Origin: Vibrio sp. S17_S38
GTDB taxonomy: Bacteria; Pseudomonadota; Gammaproteobacteria; Enterobacterales; Vibrionaceae
DNA length: 64,000 nucleotides
Direction of reading: 5' to 3'
Assembly: GCF_014694375.1 (NCBI RefSeq)
Contig: NZ_JAAUWW010000001.1
Span: forward strand, 62,001-126,000
In this document: positions 11,509 through 19,972 of the stretch, piece by piece
How the letters are laid out: each line of letters begins with the position of its first letter
Numbering within the stretch: position 1 is the first letter of the stretch
Made by a program: the position numbers and the translations under genes
Notes under the pieces: model-generated
Told to the model about the DNA's origin: nothing
Databases searched by the model: none
What the model saw: only the letters and a program-made list of their open reading frames with translations

Positions 11509-11766
11509 ATGACTGAGAAAAAAAGCATTTCTGAATTAGAGCTTCTTATGATTGCCAATCAAGTAATTCAAGAAAATGAAAACTATATCGAAGGTATGCG
11601 CGCTACTTCCGTGACCGAAAAAGATGATGTGCTGATTTTTAAAGGTGAATACTTTTTAGATGCACAAGGCCTACCGACAGCCAAAAGTACTGCGGTATTT
11701 AATATGTTCAAATACCTCGCTTTGCACCTTTCAAAAGAATTTACGTTAGAGCATACAGAGCATTAA
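11509..11766 (+). CDS. yciN: YciN family protein (DUF2498)
   Basis: An 85-residue soluble protein of unknown function. It matches E. coli YciN strongly, including GEYFLDAQGLPTAKSTAVFNMFK in its centre. E. coli yciN is also next to topA, so the neighbourhood supports the call. It is transcribed away from topA across a 294-bp gap in which I found no other gene. No catalytic motif, signal peptide or membrane segment is visible. Confidence 0.9.
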   Translation: MTEKKSISELELLMIANQVIQENENYIEGMRATSVTEKDDVLIFKGEYFLDAQGLPTAKSTAVFNMFKYLALHLSKEFTLEHTEH

Positions 11767-11822
11767 TCACTACAAAATACTAATCGTTACAGAACATTGA
11801 ATAATTAAATTTACGACAAAAA

Positions 11823-11861
11823 TACCCCCAACGTTACGCTTATAACGATTGGGGGTACTTC
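11823..11861. terminator. Bidirectional terminator between yciN and focA
   Basis: A strong hairpin: TACCCCCA (11823-11830) pairs with TGGGGGTA (11850-11857), extended inside by ACGTTA/TAACG. It lies between the convergent stops of yciN and focA. Confidence 0.75.
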
Positions 11862-11908
11862 AAATCAATTTAACATTTTGATATTAGTATTTAATGCCTA
11901 TTTATCCT

Positions 11909-12757
11909 TTATTTAGACTTACGTAAAAAGATAGACCAGAACCAAATACCGACAAACACACTACCACCAATAATATTGCCAATCGTAACCGGAATCAGGT
12001 TATTAACAATAAAATCCACTATATTCAAATCAGCAAACTGGCTTGCAGTTGTACCCGTCATTTGCCAAAAACTATCTGGTGCAAACGTTTTAATACCAAT
12101 CGCAAATGGGATTTGAAACATATTTGCGATGCTATGCTCAAAACCTGAAGAGACAAACATGGCAACAGGTAAAATCAAAATAAGCATTTTATCGGTTACG
12201 GTACGTCCGGCATAAGACATCCAGACACCAATACAAACCAATAAATTAGCCATAATGCCAAGGGCAACCGCTGAAGCAAAGCTGTGGTGCATTTTATGCT
12301 GTGCGATGTGCATAGCATTCAAGCCAATGCCACCGTTATCACTCATGTATTGTTGAGCGACAAGCATAATACCAACAAGAATTAAACAGCCAACAAGGTT
12401 ACCAAAATACACTTGAATCCAATTTTTAACTAACTGGCTCCATGTAATCAAACCACTCGCTTTCGCCACCACCGTCAAGGTCGAACTGGTGAATAATTCG
12501 CTTCCGGTGACAACCACTAAAATCAAACCAAGGCTGAACGCTATACCACCAACAAAATGTGAAAGTCCTGGTGCAATATCTTGAGTACCACTTGTCACTG
12601 TCGTGTAGAAAATAAAGGCAATACCAATATGCATACCAGCGGTAATGGCAAGCATAAAGGTTTTAAAAAATGGCTTCTTTACTTTATAAGCGCCAGCTTC
12701 TGCGGCTTTTTGTGCCATCTCTGCTGGCATTAACGATTCAAATTGATTGTTTTCCAT
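11909..12757 (-). CDS. focA: Formate channel/transporter FocA
   Basis: Inner-membrane pentameric formate channel of the formate/nitrite transporter family, used to export and re-import fermentation formate. Its 282 residues include about six membrane helices, the amino-terminal plug region with MAQKAAEAGAYK, and the family signatures GSELFTSST and CIGVWMSYAGRT. The pore histidine region appears as FEHSIANM. In E. coli focA is the first gene of the focA-pflB operon. Here no pflB follows; the gene stands alone between yciN and sohB. Confidence 0.93.
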   Translation of the reverse strand: MENNQFESLMPAEMAQKAAEAGAYKVKKPFFKTFMLAITAGMHIGIAFIFYTTVTSGTQDIAPGLSHFVGGIAFSLGLILVVVTGSELFTSSTLTVVAKASGLITWSQLVKNWIQVYFGNLVGCLILVGIMLVAQQYMSDNGGIGLNAMHIAQHKMHHSFASAVALGIMANLLVCIGVWMSYAGRTVTDKMLILILPVAMFVSSGFEHSIANMFQIPFAIGIKTFAPDSFWQMTGTTASQFADLNIVDFIVNNLIPVTIGNIIGGSVFVGIWFWSIFLRKSK

Positions 12758-12962
12758 ATTTTTCTCGTAACATTTTGATACAAACCGATGGGCGAAAGTC
12801 GATCTTGCGCTTTGTAGTATTCAAATTCAAGTCCCTATATCGGTCTCTAACAAGCTTATACTTTTCAAACTTTCATTAGAAATGCTCGGAAATTGGTATC
12901 AAAAATAAATAATACGCCATAAAAAGGGCACAAAAGTACAGAAATGCAATATTTCATTTTAT

Positions 12963-12988
12963 AAAAAAGCTCACTATCAAGTGAGCTT
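12963..12988 (-). terminator. Rho-independent terminator after sohB
   Basis: On the minus strand AAGCTCACT, TGAT loop and AGTGAGCTT are followed directly by TTTTAT. It lies 48 bp past the sohB stop. Confidence 0.8.
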
Positions 12989-13035
12989 AATTACATAAAG
13001 GTTGATATAAATCAGTTTAACTCTAAGGAGGTAGA

Positions 13036-14103
13036 TTAAATAATCGGCCTTTGACCACGTGATAATAACTTCAAAAAGACATTATCTGCTGTTTTAGCCG
13101 CTGTGCCTGCAAATTTATCCGATAATTTTTTCTTTTTCACATAATGCAGAGCTAGAACCGCTTTATCTTTTGTTGCCTCAACAATCAGATCATCAGAAGT
13201 TTTAATTTCATCAACCAATCCTAATTCCAATGCTTTAGAACCAAACCAATGCTCACCTGTGGCAACTTTTTCTAAATCTAAAGCCGGGCGATGCTCATGG
13301 ATAAAATCTTTAAATAACACATGCGTTTCTTCTAACTCAAGTTTGAATTTTTCACGAGCCTTATCACTATTCTCACCAAACATGGTAAGCGTTCGCTTAT
13401 ATTCACCTGCAGTTAATTGTTCAAATTCAATATCATTTTTCTTCAACACTTTATGGAAATTAGGAATTTGAGCAATAACGCCGATAGATCCCACAATAGC
13501 AAAAGGTGCTGAAACGATTTTATCAGCCACGCATGCCATCATATAACCACCACTTGCGGCAACTTTATCAACTGAAATAGTCAACGGTATGTTCGCTTTC
13601 TTTAAGCGATCAAGTTGAGATGATGCCAAACCATAACCATGCACCATTCCACCGCCAGTTTCGAGCCTCAGTAACACTTCATCGTCAGATTTAGCGACAG
13701 ATAAAATAGCGGTAACCTCTTCTCGTAAACTACTCACTTCCTTTGCATCAATACTGCCATTGAAATCCAAGACAAACAAATGAGGTTTACGTTGGCTAGT
13801 TAGCTCGCCTGATTTAGCGGCTTTTTTCGCTTGTTTAGCTTCTTGTTTAAGTTTTTCTTTTTCGACTTTAACTTCACTTTTATGACGAGCTTTTAAATAA
13901 GCTTCATCATGTATATGCGCTTCCAATTGTGAAATTGTATTATCAATCTTTTCACATAAATCGGTAACTTTAAGCTCACCACTTGAGTTTGCTCCTTTAC
14001 CACCTAAAGTCTTAATGCCAATAATCAATGCAATTACCGCAACAACAAATGTCACAACCTTGGCTAAAAATAATCCGTAATCCAACAAAAATTCCAATGT
14101 CAT
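13036..14103 (-). CDS. sohB: Inner-membrane peptidase SohB
   Basis: Membrane-bound serine peptidase of the signal-peptide-peptidase A (S49) family. With the ATG at 14103, which has GAGGAA just upstream, it is 355 residues, near E. coli SohB; longer in-frame starts lack support. One membrane helix spans about residues 13-30, followed by a charged Lys/Glu-rich segment (about 70-100). The catalytic pair is Ser184 in VAASGGYMM and Lys236 in GEYKRTLTMFGE. It is divergent from yciK with 194 bp between, where E. coli has the same two genes next to each other. Confidence 0.94.
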   Translation of the reverse strand: MTLEFLLDYGLFLAKVVTFVVAVIALIIGIKTLGGKGANSSGELKVTDLCEKIDNTISQLEAHIHDEAYLKARHKSEVKVEKEKLKQEAKQAKKAAKSGELTSQRKPHLFVLDFNGSIDAKEVSSLREEVTAILSVAKSDDEVLLRLETGGGMVHGYGLASSQLDRLKKANIPLTISVDKVAASGGYMMACVADKIVSAPFAIVGSIGVIAQIPNFHKVLKKNDIEFEQLTAGEYKRTLTMFGENSDKAREKFKLELEETHVLFKDFIHEHRPALDLEKVATGEHWFGSKALELGLVDEIKTSDDLIVEATKDKAVLALHYVKKKKLSDKFAGTAAKTADNVFLKLLSRGQRPII

Positions 14104-14297
14104 TTCCTCATATACAATCAATTGGTGTATTGTATACCGAAACAACTTAAGGTGCAGCGTCTGCCTAAAATAAAGCGTAAAAGAACGCACCTAACCATAC
14201 TCAAATATAGATAAATTTAAATAGGGCTAGAAATCTCCTATTTTCACAATTCAATTTATCTCGCCCGAGATCACAGATCTGTCAGAAGGAAAACTTT

Positions 14298-15038
14298 GTG
14301 AATTATAACGTCTCTGCCAATGCGCTCGTCAATAAAGTCATTTTAGTCACTGGAGCTGGTGATGGTATTGGGAAAGAAGCCGCTTTGCATTATGCCCAAT
14401 CTGGCGCTACCGTAATTTTACTAGGGCGAACCGTAGCCAAATTAGAAGCTGTGTACGATGAAATTGAAGCAAAAGGTTATCCTCAAGCCGCGATCATTCC
14501 TCTTGATATGCAAGGAGCAACTAAACAGCACTACATTGATATGGCATCCACCATTAAGCAACAATTTGGCCGATTAGATGGCATCTTACACAATGCCAGT
14601 ATGCTAGGCGTCCTGACTCCATTTGAACAAATTGAAGAGTCTACTTTTGATGAAGTCATGAAAATTAATGTGAAAGCGCAGCTACTAATGACTCAAGCTG
14701 TTTTACCCTTAATACTTCTTTCAGATCATGGCCGTATCGTATTTACCTCTTCAACAGTTGGGCATGTTGGTAAGGCTTATTGGGCAAGTTATGCTATTTC
14801 TAAATTTGCTACCGAAGGTATGATGAAAACCTTAGCTGACGAGTTAACCGACACTAATGTAAGAGTGAACGCGATCAATCCAGGTGCAACTCGTACTAAA
14901 ATGCGGGCTTCAGCTTATCCGGCTGAAGATGCTTATTTATTAAAAACCCCCGCAGAAATCATGCCGCTTTACTTGTATTTAATGTCCAATAAATGCGTAG
15001 CCATGCAGGGACAATGTATTGACGCTCAGCCTAAATAA
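14298..15038 (+). CDS. yciK: YciK family short-chain dehydrogenase/reductase
   Basis: NAD(P)-dependent oxidoreductase with unknown physiological substrate. Residues 12-27 hold the Rossmann motif TGAGDGIGKE. The catalytic Tyr165 and Lys169 lie in YAISK with the Ser-rich strand TSSTVG before them, and DAQPK closes the protein as in E. coli YciK. Start is a GTG with AAGGA eight bases ahead. Neighbour sohB is the same as in enterics, but btuR, which follows yciK in E. coli, is missing here and lies near 42.6 kb. Confidence 0.92.
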   Translation: MNYNVSANALVNKVILVTGAGDGIGKEAALHYAQSGATVILLGRTVAKLEAVYDEIEAKGYPQAAIIPLDMQGATKQHYIDMASTIKQQFGRLDGILHNASMLGVLTPFEQIEESTFDEVMKINVKAQLLMTQAVLPLILLSDHGRIVFTSSTVGHVGKAYWASYAISKFATEGMMKTLADELTDTNVRVNAINPGATRTKMRASAYPAEDAYLLKTPAEIMPLYLYLMSNKCVAMQGQCIDAQPK

Positions 15039-15073
15039 CCTAAATTTGGAATAATTTATCAACCGGTTAAGAT

Positions 15074-15112
15074 AAAACAACCACGGCAGTAATTGTCGTG
15101 GTTGTTTTTTAT
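15074..15112 (+). terminator. Rho-independent terminator after yciK
   Basis: A 12-bp perfect stem, AAAACAACCACG (15074-15085) with CGTGGTTGTTTT (15097-15108), followed by TT. It lies between the convergent stops of yciK and mlc and could serve both. Confidence 0.85.
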
Positions 15113-15149
15113 AAGCAGAAATAAGAATAAATACCAAATAATGTGATAA

Positions 15150-16364
15150 TTACCCTTCATTTACCTTCAATAATAAATCGCCATTATATAAAGCCTGTTT
15201 AATCAATGCTGCGCCCGGCATTGTGGTTTGAGTATAGAAACGACTTTCTACTAATGGAATTTCTCGGTGTTCAGGGTAAAGTGTTTGTTGGCTTAGAGTA
15301 TCAAGGATCACTGGATAGAGGATTGATTTAGCTTGATTTAAAGCTCCGCCTAATAAGATTTTCTCGGGACTGAAAATATTAACCATCATCGCGATGCCCT
15401 TTCCAAGATCTCGACCTAGCTGTTCAATGACTTGCACCGCCAATACATCATTATTCAACGCAGCGCTGCAAATCGTTTCAATTGTAATGTTATTAATATC
15501 CAAAATGGATGTTACACCAGCTTTTAATTCCTCAATGACAAACTCACAGACCGACTCAGCCGATGCCACAGTATCTAAGCAGCCTTTTTTACCACAGTGG
15601 CAAGTACTTCCATTGGGATCAATTTGTATATGACCCAGCTCACCAATATTGCCGAAGCGATTATAAATAAGCCGCCCATTAACAATTACTCCTGCACCAA
15701 CCCCTTGAAAGTTACTAAGCAATAATGAGTTATCCACTTCCTGAGAGTGTCCAAATAACATTTCAGCTAGAGCCCAAGCACTCAGATCATTCGCAATAAA
15801 AACTGGAAGCCCTGTTTCTTCGTAAATAGCAGGACCCAAGGCAAGTTTCTCAATGTGATAAAAAGGCATTTGAATCACCATACCTTGAGAGAAATCGACT
15901 AATGCAGGTAAGGTTAAAGCAATACTGGTAACACGCTCAACTTGAGCTGAAAACGTTGAAAAAAACTGTTCTATTTCAAGAAGTATTCTTGATAGCAAGG
16001 AGATTTGATCTCTCTCTTCAATGACCACACGATGCTCAACTAAGACCTCTGCACCCAATCCATGTAAAGCAATAATTAAATATCCCTTACCTAACCGGAT
16101 AGAAAGAAATTGCCAGCCTTCATTATTAGTTTGCAATCCAACCGCTGGCCGGCCTCGGCTCGTCGTTTCTTGTACTACTGTTTCATGTATTAAGTGGCCA
16201 TCCATAAGCTCACGTGAAATTTTAGTAATACTTGCCGGAGCAAGGCCGCTAAGCTTGGACAAATCAATACGCGATATTGGCCCATATTGATCGATTAATT
16301 TATATACACGCCCGCTGTTTACTTGCTTTATTTGATCAATATGACCAGGTTGAGCCATGTACAT
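15150..16364 (-). CDS. mlc: ROK-family glucose-responsive transcriptional repressor Mlc
   Basis: Repressor of PTS genes that is sequestered by unphosphorylated EIICB-glucose. The 404 residues align with E. coli Mlc from PGHIDQIKQVNSGRVYKLID through the helix-turn-helix (SRIDLSKLSGLAPASITKI) to YNGDLLLKVNEG. The ROK zinc site is intact: C255, C257 and C262 in CHCGKKGC, with H in GELGH before it. The start at 16364 has AGGAG six bases ahead; ATG at 16358 is less well placed. It is divergent from pykA, and ptsG, the classical target, lies about 8 kb to the right. A CRP-like palindrome sits about 80 bp upstream of the start. Confidence 0.92.
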   Translation of the reverse strand: MYMAQPGHIDQIKQVNSGRVYKLIDQYGPISRIDLSKLSGLAPASITKISRELMDGHLIHETVVQETTSRGRPAVGLQTNNEGWQFLSIRLGKGYLIIALHGLGAEVLVEHRVVIEERDQISLLSRILLEIEQFFSTFSAQVERVTSIALTLPALVDFSQGMVIQMPFYHIEKLALGPAIYEETGLPVFIANDLSAWALAEMLFGHSQEVDNSLLLSNFQGVGAGVIVNGRLIYNRFGNIGELGHIQIDPNGSTCHCGKKGCLDTVASAESVCEFVIEELKAGVTSILDINNITIETICSAALNNDVLAVQVIEQLGRDLGKGIAMMVNIFSPEKILLGGALNQAKSILYPVILDTLSQQTLYPEHREIPLVESRFYTQTTMPGAALIKQALYNGDLLLKVNEG

Positions 16365-16678
16365 AACGTACTCCTAATAAAATTTAGGTGGCAATTTTTT
16401 TATACTGCGAAGTAATTGTGAAGCCTGATGGTAGAGGAGCGTGATAGGTATCACGGTTATAACCTATTTTAACGAAACAAAATGCTAAATGGGCCTCACA
16501 ATACCCATTATTGGCTGCCACAATATTACTTACAATTAGCATAATATAAGCTTGATATGACTATGCTGCGTAAACCACAAAATAGACATTTACTAATAAA
16601 ACAAGCGGCTATTTAATGCTAAAAGCTTAAGTATCACTAATATTTATGATTAATCTAGTAACCAAAAATGGAGTTTTC
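16365..16678. promoter_or_regulatory. Divergent mlc/pykA control region
   Basis: 314 bp between divergent starts. The only clear element is a CRP-like palindrome at 16441-16454. No further gene with a ribosome site was found. Confidence 0.5.
16438..16459. promoter_or_regulatory. Candidate CRP-binding site upstream of mlc
   Basis: A perfect GTGAT-AGGT-ATCAC palindrome (core 16441-16454). It lacks the outer T/A pair of the TGTGA-N6-TCACA consensus but keeps the contacts GTGA/TCAC. It lies 77 bp upstream of the mlc start codon and about 220 bp upstream of pykA. Confidence 0.55.
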
Positions 16679-18124
16679 ATGTCAATAAAATTAAGACGTA
16701 CTAAGATCGTGACCACTTTAGGGCCTGCGACAGATAAAGATAATGTGCTCGAAGATATTATTAAAGCAGGCGCTAGTGTTGTACGAATGAATTTTTCACA
16801 TGGTTCAGCTGAAGACCATATCATTCGAGCTGAAAAAGTCCGTACTATCGCAGCAAAACTCGGTATTCATGTCGCTATTTTAGGTGATTTGCAGGGCCCA
16901 AAAATTCGGGTGTCCACGTTTAAAGAAGGAAAAATCCAGCTTATTATTGGTGACAAATTCACGCTAGACAGCGATCTTGAAAAAGGACAAGGCGATCAAC
17001 ATGCTGTCGGCGTAGACTATAAAGAGCTACCAAACGATGTCTATTCCGGTGACATATTGTTACTTGATGATGGCCGTGTACAACTTAAAGTTCTGTCGGT
17101 AGAAGGTGCTAAAGTTCATACAGAGGTAACTGTAGCCGGTCCATTATCCAACAATAAAGGGATCAATAAAAAAGGTGGTGGTCTATCTGCTGACGCTTTA
17201 ACAGAAAAAGACAAGCAAGATATTCTCACCGCCGCAAAAATTAAAGTTGATTACCTTGCCATTTCCTTTCCTCGTAATGGCGAAGATATGAATTATGCAC
17301 GCCGATTAGCACGTGATGCTGGCTTAGAAGCCAAATTGGTAGCAAAGGTAGAACGCGCTGAAACTGTCGCCAGTGAGGCTGCAATGGACGATATTATTCT
17401 TGCCTCTGATGTAGTGATGGTTGCTCGTGGCGATCTTGGGGTAGAGATTGGTGATCCTGAGCTTGTTGGCGTTCAAAAGCAGTTAATACGTCGCGCTCGC
17501 AGCTTGAATCGTAATGTGATCACAGCAACTCAAATGATGGAGTCTATGATTAACAGTCCAATGCCCACTCGAGCAGAAGTAATGGATGTGGCAAATGCGG
17601 TTTTAGATGGTACCGATGCAGTGATGTTATCTGCAGAAACAGCGGCTGGACAATTTCCGGTTGAGACAGTGAAATCAATGGCTGAAGTCTGTGTTGGGGC
17701 AGAAAAAATGCCATCTATTAATGTATCTAATTATCGTCTAGATCGTAAGTTTGCCTCGGCTGAAGAAACTATAGCGATGGCAACTATGTATTCTGCTAAT
17801 CATATGGAAGGCATTACTGCCATGATTTCATTAACAGAATCTGGTCGTACTGCGTTAATGATGTCACGTTTAAGTTCCGGTTTACCTATTTTTGCTTTGT
17901 CTCGTAACGAAAGTACATTAAACCGCGCTGCTCTTTATCGTGGCGTTACACCTGTTTATTTCGATAATGATGCAGGATCTGGTCTACCCTCTGCCAATCA
18001 AGCGATTCAAACACTTAAAGACAAGCACTTATTAACTAAGGGCGATATTGTCATTATCACCCAAGGGGATGTGATGGACTTAGTCGGTTCAACCAACTGT
18101 ATGAGAATTATTGAAGTCGAATAG
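16679..18124 (+). CDS. pykA: Pyruvate kinase (PykA type)
   Basis: Converts phosphoenolpyruvate and ADP to pyruvate and ATP. With the ATG at 16679 it is 481 residues, close to E. coli PykA (480), and it resembles PykA more than Pyk[36 protein letters not shown]. The Mg/K-site region [12 protein letters not shown] and the ATQMMESM loop are complete. An in-frame upstream ATG would add 11 unsupported residues. It diverges from mlc, the arrangement I recall from other vibrios. Confidence 0.95.
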   Translation: MSIKLRRTKIVTTLGPATDKDNVLEDIIKAGASVVRMNFSHGSAEDHIIRAEKVRTIAAKLGIHVAILGDLQGPKIRVSTFKEGKIQLIIGDKFTLDSDLEKGQGDQHAVGVDYKELPNDVYSGDILLLDDGRVQLKVLSVEGAKVHTEVTVAGPLSNNKGINKKGGGLSADALTEKDKQDILTAAKIKVDYLAISFPRNGEDMNYARRLARDAGLEAKLVAKVERAETVASEAAMDDIILASDVVMVARGDLGVEIGDPELVGVQKQLIRRARSLNRNVITATQMMESMINSPMPTRAEVMDVANAVLDGTDAVMLSAETAAGQFPVETVKSMAEVCVGAEKMPSINVSNYRLDRKFASAEETIAMATMYSANHMEGITAMISLTESGRTALMMSRLSSGLPIFALSRNESTLNRAALYRGVTPVYFDNDAGSGLPSANQAIQTLKDKHLLTKGDIVIITQGDVMDLVGSTNCMRIIEVE

Positions 18125-18162
18125 TAAATCGTCTAAATATAATAAAGGATCTCAATCAGCCT

Positions 18163-18196
18163 AATGCCGTTAACTTAAGAAACAACGGCATTTATT
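18163..18196. terminator. Bidirectional hairpin between pykA and the patatin gene
   Basis: A 9-bp perfect stem, AATGCCGTT (18163-18171) with AACGGCATT (18184-18192), followed by TATT, lies between convergent stops. Confidence 0.65.
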
Positions 18197-18208
18197 CATA
18201 ACGGACGA

Positions 18209-19402
18209 TTACTTGGTATCTAGCCAACGTTTATTCGAACGAATATAGGCTGATTGATGAATCATCTCGGGTTGATTCTTTAAGCTAGAAAGTAATTCAA
18301 TGTACTTGATTCCCGCTTGTATTCCCATTTGATAATCATGTTCTAAATCATCAAGCTTACTTAACAGCGAGGAAGATTTTAAAGGTTGCTCTGGCGCAAT
18401 TTGTAATACGTAGCAATCATCCGGTGGATTGAGCATAAAATTATGTGTCATCGAATAAGTTTGGTGATGCACTAAAAGCATATCCATTAAACCAGCATCA
18501 AATTGATCACCCATTAAATGACACAAGCGATACACATCACTTCCTCCAAATAACCATCGACCACCATTTAATAACGGCTTATGTTTATCCGTAATTACTT
18601 GTAATGATTTCTCAATTCTTTGTTGAACAAAACTGCTTAAATCTTGCCTCCAACCAGCGGTACGCTTAACAATTCTATCTTGTAGAGCTTCAAAATGGTG
18701 ATTTAAACCAACACGATTTAAAAATGTTTCGGTCGTTTCATCTTCAATTTCTATAGGTAAGCCAATAGGTTCAGTCCGAATGACGCTAATCAAACGCGCA
18801 CTTTGTCGCCATGCTTCTTGTGCAGGAATAGATGCAGATACGCCACCATCAATATATCGATGTCCATTAATCTGTACCTCTTTACGATAAAGGCCAGGAA
18901 TAGCACAGGTAGCTCTCAGCACATCAATCCAATCTGTCACCATGATAGGTAAATATTCATCATGCAAATCAGCAACATTGGTCACTGCAGCAAAAGCATC
19001 CCTTTCACCAAGAGAATAGCGAGCTACATCCATATCCAGCCAATAAGGTGGACTATGAAGCTGCTCAAAAGCCCAATCAAGATCAAGCCTTTGTTTGTGT
19101 CGAACATGAGCAAATAAGCGGAAAAAATCAGGTGTGGTAGTTAAATCGGTAATAAAAGCCTTCCCCAAACCAACTTGTCTGGAAAGAAAAGACGTAATAT
19201 TTAAAGCTCCCGCCGAAGTACCATAAAATACATCAAATGGGTCAACGGAAGCTGCAAGAAGGCTGTCTAATACGCCAGTAGTAAAAATGCCTTTCTGGCC
19301 ACCACCCTGAGTAACTAAAGCATGCCTTCCTTTTGAATATTTGTTTAAGATATCATGATCAACAGAAGTATTTTCATTTGTCACAATCCCACTGTTATTC
19401 AC
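18209..19402 (-). CDS. Patatin-like phospholipase family protein (YjjU-like)
   Basis: Predicted serine lipid acyl hydrolase. The N-terminal patatin domain has the oxyanion loop QGGGQKG (32-38), nucleophile Ser63 in GTSAG and the catalytic Asp185 in DGG. The remaining about 170 residues match the helical C-terminal extension seen in YjjU-type proteins. No signal peptide is seen, so the protein is likely cytoplasmic or membrane-associated. Start is a GTG with GGAGG four bases ahead. A small YnhF-like gene ends 32 bp upstream on the same strand, so the two may be co-transcribed. Substrate unknown. Confidence 0.85.
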   Translation of the reverse strand: MNNSGIVTNENTSVDHDILNKYSKGRHALVTQGGGQKGIFTTGVLDSLLAASVDPFDVFYGTSAGALNITSFLSRQVGLGKAFITDLTTTPDFFRLFAHVRHKQRLDLDWAFEQLHSPPYWLDMDVARYSLGERDAFAAVTNVADLHDEYLPIMVTDWIDVLRATCAIPGLYRKEVQINGHRYIDGGVSASIPAQEAWRQSARLISVIRTEPIGLPIEIEDETTETFLNRVGLNHHFEALQDRIVKRTAGWRQDLSSFVQQRIEKSLQVITDKHKPLLNGGRWLFGGSDVYRLCHLMGDQFDAGLMDMLLVHHQTYSMTHNFMLNPPDDCYVLQIAPEQPLKSSSLLSKLDDLEHDYQMGIQAGIKYIELLSSLKNQPEMIHQSAYIRSNKRWLDTK

Positions 19403-19434
19403 ATAACCTCCAACAATTTACACAATAAAATAAT

Positions 19435-19524
19435 CTAATAAATGGTCACAATAGTCACGAAGGTGGCCAATACAACCATAATGCTGCCAATTATAGATAA
19501 GGCAATTTTAAAATCACAACTCAT
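19435..19524 (-). CDS. YnhF-like 29-residue membrane protein
   Basis: A short gene on the strand of the patatin gene. The ATG is preceded by CTAGGAG with a seven-base gap, an excellent ribosome site. The product starts MSCDFKIALS and continues as one hydrophobic helix to the end at Tyr29. E. coli YnhF, also 29 residues, starts MSTDLKFSL and is a single membrane helix, so size, opening and topology agree; this comparison is from memory. YnhF has no known function. The gene ends 32 bp before the patatin start. Confidence 0.6.
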   Translation of the reverse strand: MSCDFKIALSIIGSIMVVLATFVTIVTIY

Positions 19525-19972
19525 AATAATACTCCTAGAGGTAAAAACAATGGAAATTCTAATTCACAAGATTTCTTAAAATTTAGCACAAAATATCGTC
19601 ACGCATCAAAAAATTGAACATTTAAACAACATATAGAACATGATCGACTGCAAAATATAAATAATGCAAATAAATAAAATATCAGAGCATAACACTATCA
19701 GTGGACACTCAAGCAGTTAATCATAACATAATGATAAAAATATCAAGTACGATTATTTATACTAGCAACATCCTCACAATTGACTTACCTATTGCGTTCT
19801 TTTTTCTCTACCGATACTCTAACTCTAGGGTAAAGTGAATAACTCCACTTTCTTGCATTACGATTTCACACTATTAGCATAATAATCTAAAAAGTCAGCA
19901 CAGTTGCAGAACAAACACCCAAAAACATTTGGAACGCTAACTTGGACGGATACAGTTACAGAGGATGTAAAT
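19525..19972. other. AT-rich intergenic region before the NSS transporter
   Basis: 448 bp between the divergent YnhF-like gene and the transporter. It is very AT-rich and should hold both promoters. An in-frame extension of the transporter gene to 19904 is present, but no other convincing gene, repeat or strong palindrome was seen. Confidence 0.5.

Noticed and set aside
12889..12902. TTGAT-ACCA-ATTTC on the focA strand as an FNR site
   Set aside because: Only the left half matches TTGAT-N4-ATCAA; the right half has two mismatches, too weak to report.
19904..19972. 23-residue extension of the NSS transporter
   Set aside because: No ribosome site and no counterpart in the family; the ATG at 19973 follows AGAGG.
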